Below, piece after piece: positions 6,450 to 7,561 of a stretch of 7,561 nucleotides of DNA. The notes under the pieces were generated by a model, which was given only the letters and a program-made list of their open reading frames with translations, had not been told where the DNA came from and did not search any database. How positions within the stretch are numbered: the stretch's first letter is position 1; every line of letters starts with the position of its first letter. Origin of the DNA: Deltaproteobacteria bacterium (lineage in GTDB: Bacteria; Desulfobacterota; Binatia; DP-6); assembly GCA_005879205.1 (NCBI GenBank), contig VBLD01000139.1, positions 1 through 7,561 of the forward strand. The letters are read 5' to 3'. The translations under genes were made by a program, and so were the position numbers.

Positions 6450-6520
6450 CATGCCGCCGCGACCTTCCCTTTCCGGAACGGCTGTGTTAACTGCGATTCC
6501 TCTCGCACAGCGTACCTCCA

Positions 6521-6594
6521 CGGGGTGTAGCTCAGCCTGGTAGAGCACTGCGTTCGGGACGCAGGAGCCGCTGGTTCAAATCCAGTCACCCCGA
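6521..6594 (+). tRNA. tRNA-Pro (anticodon CGG)
   Basis: A full cloverleaf can be drawn: acceptor CGGGGTG with CACCCCG (C1:G72) and discriminator A73; D arm GCTC/GAGC with loop AGCCTGGTA; anticodon stem CTGCG/CGCAG with loop TTCGGGA, giving anticodon CGG at 6555-6557; a 5-nt variable loop; and T arm GCTGG/CCAGT with loop TTCAAAT. The C1:G72 pair and G36-G37 are proline identity features. It reads CCG codons, which are very frequent in this GC-rich genome. No CCA is encoded (CTG follows), so the 3' end must be added by tRNA nucleotidyltransferase. No clear terminator separates it from the gene starting at 6645. Confidence 0.97.
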
Positions 6595-6644
6595 CTGTCG
6601 TGGCACGCCGCGGTCGGAGGAAGGGGCTTCGGAGGCGGTCAGGC

Positions 6645-7094
6645 GTGAAGGGCTGGCGCCGATCAATCGGCTTGGCGCTGATGGCGGGTCTGGCGGGCGC
6701 GCCCGGCCTCGCCGAGCGCGCGACGACCATCGCGGTCGAGGTCGTGCCCGGCGCGGCGCATGCGGCGGACGCCGTCCCGGGAGCGGGCGGCCTTCTCGAC
6801 GAGGTTCGGTCGCTGCGTGCCGACGTGGCCGCCCTGCGCGAGCGCCCGGAGCCCGCGACCGCGGCGGACATCGAACGGTTGCGCACCGAGCTCCAGCGGC
6901 TGGCGACAGTGGACCGGGACCTTTCACGCCGGCTCGACGAGCGGCTCGCGCCCAGCGGTCCCGACCCGGGCGGGGACGGCGTCGCTGGCTTTTCGTGGAC
7001 GGCGCTCTTCGCCGGGTTGCTCGCCGGCTGGGGCCTCTCCCGCCTGGTCCAGCGCCGCCGGGAGCATCGTCTGCGAGGCCGGCTGCGCGTCTGA
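6645..7094 (+). CDS. Hypothetical exported coiled-coil protein with C-terminal membrane segment
   Basis: I do not recognise a family for this 149-residue protein. It begins with a basic stretch and a hydrophobic segment (MKGWRRS, then IGLALMAGLAGAPGLA), like a signal peptide or anchor, with a possible cleavage near AAHA/AD at residue 40. Residues about 50-102 are charged with leucines at heptad-like spacing (LLDEVRSLRADVAALRE, then DIERLRTELQRLATVDRDL), suggesting a coiled coil. A Gly/Pro-rich linker follows. A hydrophobic segment (about 116-133, WTALFAGLLAGWGLSRLV) precedes a very basic tail, as in a C-terminal membrane anchor with a cytoplasmic end. GTG 6645 is chosen because GGAGG lies at 6631-6635, 9 nt upstream; a GTG at 6600 would lie 6 nt after the tRNA and has no such site. 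It lies between tRNA-Pro and amt. Function unknown; a real gene seems likely from the ribosome binding site and protein architecture. Confidence 0.7.
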   Translation: MKGWRRSIGLALMAGLAGAPGLAERATTIAVEVVPGAAHAADAVPGAGGLLDEVRSLRADVAALRERPEPATAADIERLRTELQRLATVDRDLSRRLDERLAPSGPDPGGDGVAGFSWTALFAGLLAGWGLSRLVQRRREHRLRGRLRV

Positions 7095-7100
7095 CGCCGG

Positions 7101-7121
7101 CGGCGGTGATGTCCTCCGCCG
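7101..7121 (+). terminator. Weak terminator-like hairpin after the hypothetical gene
   Basis: CGGCGG (7101-7106) and CCGCCG (7116-7121) can form a 6-bp stem with a 9-nt loop, just after the stop at 7092-7094. It is followed by ATTAATGCTTCTT, only mildly T-rich. Termination here is plausible but not strong. Confidence 0.3.
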
Positions 7122-7127
7122 ATTAAT

Positions 7128-7155
7128 GCTTCTTGCAATCCCGTGCACAAAAAGC
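7128..7155. promoter_or_regulatory. Dyad upstream of the sigma54 promoter, candidate enhancer site
   Basis: GCTTCTTG (7128-7135) and CAAAAAGC (7148-7155) are inverted repeats with one mismatch and a 12-nt centre that contains part of the palindrome GTGCAC (7143-7148). Its centre is about 125 bp before the predicted amt transcription start, a normal distance for an NtrC-type activator. It is not a clean match to the enterobacterial NtrC consensus. Confidence 0.3.
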
Positions 7156-7239
7156 AGGCGTCGCCTACGCCCTGGGCATGGCGATTTTCCGGCGAGCGCA
7201 TCTCCGGTTCCCGTTCTCTTGCCAGCGAGCCCGCGACCG

Positions 7240-7255
7240 TGGCACCAGGGTTGCT
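7240..7255 (+). promoter_or_regulatory. Sigma54 (-24/-12) promoter of amt
   Basis: TGGCAC at 7240-7245 and TTGCT at 7251-7255 are separated by 5 nt. This matches the sigma54 consensus TGGCACG-N4-TTGCW at every specified base except the seventh (C for G). The GG and GC doublets have the required spacing. The predicted start is near 7266, leaving a leader of about 24 nt before the amt ATG. The downstream ammonium transporter makes RpoN/NtrC control the natural reading. Confidence 0.8.
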
Positions 7256-7289
7256 GCTCGCATTCGGGAAGCGAGCGGGGGGTACCAGC

Positions 7290-7561
7290 ATGGTGACTAC
7301 CAACCGGTCGTGCAGGGCGGTACTGCCGTGGCGTCTCGGCCTGTTCGTGGCAGCCGTCGGCCTCGTCGGCCAGGCGGCTCCCGCGCTCGCCGACGAGGCC
7401 GCGAAGATCGACTCCGGCGACACCGCCTGGATGCTCACGTCGTCGGCGCTCGTCCTCATGATGACGGCGCCGGGCCTCGCGCTCTTCTACGGTGGCCTGG
7501 TGCGCAGCAAGAACACGCTCAGCATCCTCATGCAGAGCTTCATCATGATGGCGCTGATCAG
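7290..7561 (+). CDS. amtB: Ammonium transporter (Amt family), 5' part
   Basis: This is the first 90 residues of an inner-membrane ammonium channel; the gene continues past the window. Residues 1-34 form a cleavable signal peptide (basic NRSCRAVLPWR, core LGLFVAAVGLVGQAA, cleavage after ALA34), as in many proteobacterial AmtB proteins. The mature part begins DEAAKIDSGDTAWMLTSSA. It contains the first transmembrane helix with the family hallmark MMTAPGLALFYGGLVRSKNTLS (about 57-78), then the start of the second helix (QSFIMMALI). The ATG is preceded by a G-run (7277-7282) 7 nt upstream, which supports the start. A sigma54 promoter precedes the gene, implying induction under nitrogen limitation. 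In many bacteria the PII gene glnK lies beside amtB. It is not upstream here; the downstream side is not visible. Confidence 0.95.
   Translation, partial: MVTTNRSCRAVLPWRLGLFVAAVGLVGQAAPALADEAAKIDSGDTAWMLTSSALVLMMTAPGLALFYGGLVRSKNTLSILMQSFIMMALI

Noticed and set aside
6481..6511. GCTGTG / CACAGC inverted repeat and a TTAACT -10-like element before tRNA-Pro
   Set aside because: The arms are only 6 bp with a 19-nt gap, and no good -35 hexamer is found at suitable spacing, so neither an operator nor a promoter can be supported.
6521..6600. tRNA-Pro 3' end as an integration site of a mobile element
   Set aside because: No integrase, no duplicate of the tRNA 3' end and no composition change is seen in the window.
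6600..6644. An upstream GTG start for the 149-residue protein
   Set aside because: It lies 6 nt after the tRNA end without a Shine-Dalgarno site, while the GTG at 6645 has GGAGG at good spacing and yields a normal signal-like N-terminus.
6320..7459. Upstream extension of the minus-strand ComEA-like frame to 490 residues
   Set aside because: The extension runs antisense through tRNA-Pro, the 149-residue gene and the start of amt. The strong ribosome binding site and signal peptide place the true start at 6319.

Overview
The window is a stretch of very GC-rich bacterial chromosome with strong G/C preference at third codon positions. Its gene order (priA, def, fmt, rsmB, rpe) and protein style suggest a deltaproteobacteria-like lineage in the broad sense (Desulfobacterota, Myxococcota, Binatota or a relative). 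That placement is inference from gene order and sequence character, not from a search.

Positions 1-127 are a leader region with a candidate sigma70-type promoter, and positions 128-5915 hold a compact co-directional housekeeping block. The block encodes the primosomal helicase PriA (split by a frameshift with an apparent small deletion near 1316-1321), peptide deformylase (def), methionyl-tRNA formyltransferase (fmt), 16S rRNA m5C967 methyltransferase (rsmB, overlapping fmt by 16 nt) and ribulose-phosphate 3-epimerase (rpe). Fmt adds and Def removes the formyl group of initiator methionine, RsmB modifies the ribosome, PriA restarts stalled replication forks, and Rpe serves the pentose phosphate or Calvin pathway. 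The block's starts mostly lack a recognisable Shine-Dalgarno sequence.

Positions 5916-6000 carry two strong GC hairpins between converging genes. On the minus strand (6319-5987) lies a small secreted helix-hairpin-helix protein of the ComEA type with a textbook ribosome binding site. Its upstream region (6320-6520) holds a perfect inverted repeat that could be an operator, followed by a plus-strand tRNA-Pro(CGG) at 6521-6594.

From 6645 to 7094 is an unrecognised 149-residue protein with an N-terminal export segment, a coiled coil and a C-terminal membrane segment. The 195-nt gap after it contains a near-perfect sigma54 (-24/-12) promoter and an upstream dyad. It is followed by the 5' end of an ammonium transporter gene (amtB/amt) that runs off the window. 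The amt end is therefore probably nitrogen-regulated. I saw no mobile element, CRISPR array or clearly novel multi-gene system. The best leads are the broken priA, the sigma54-controlled amt region and the unknown coiled-coil membrane protein.
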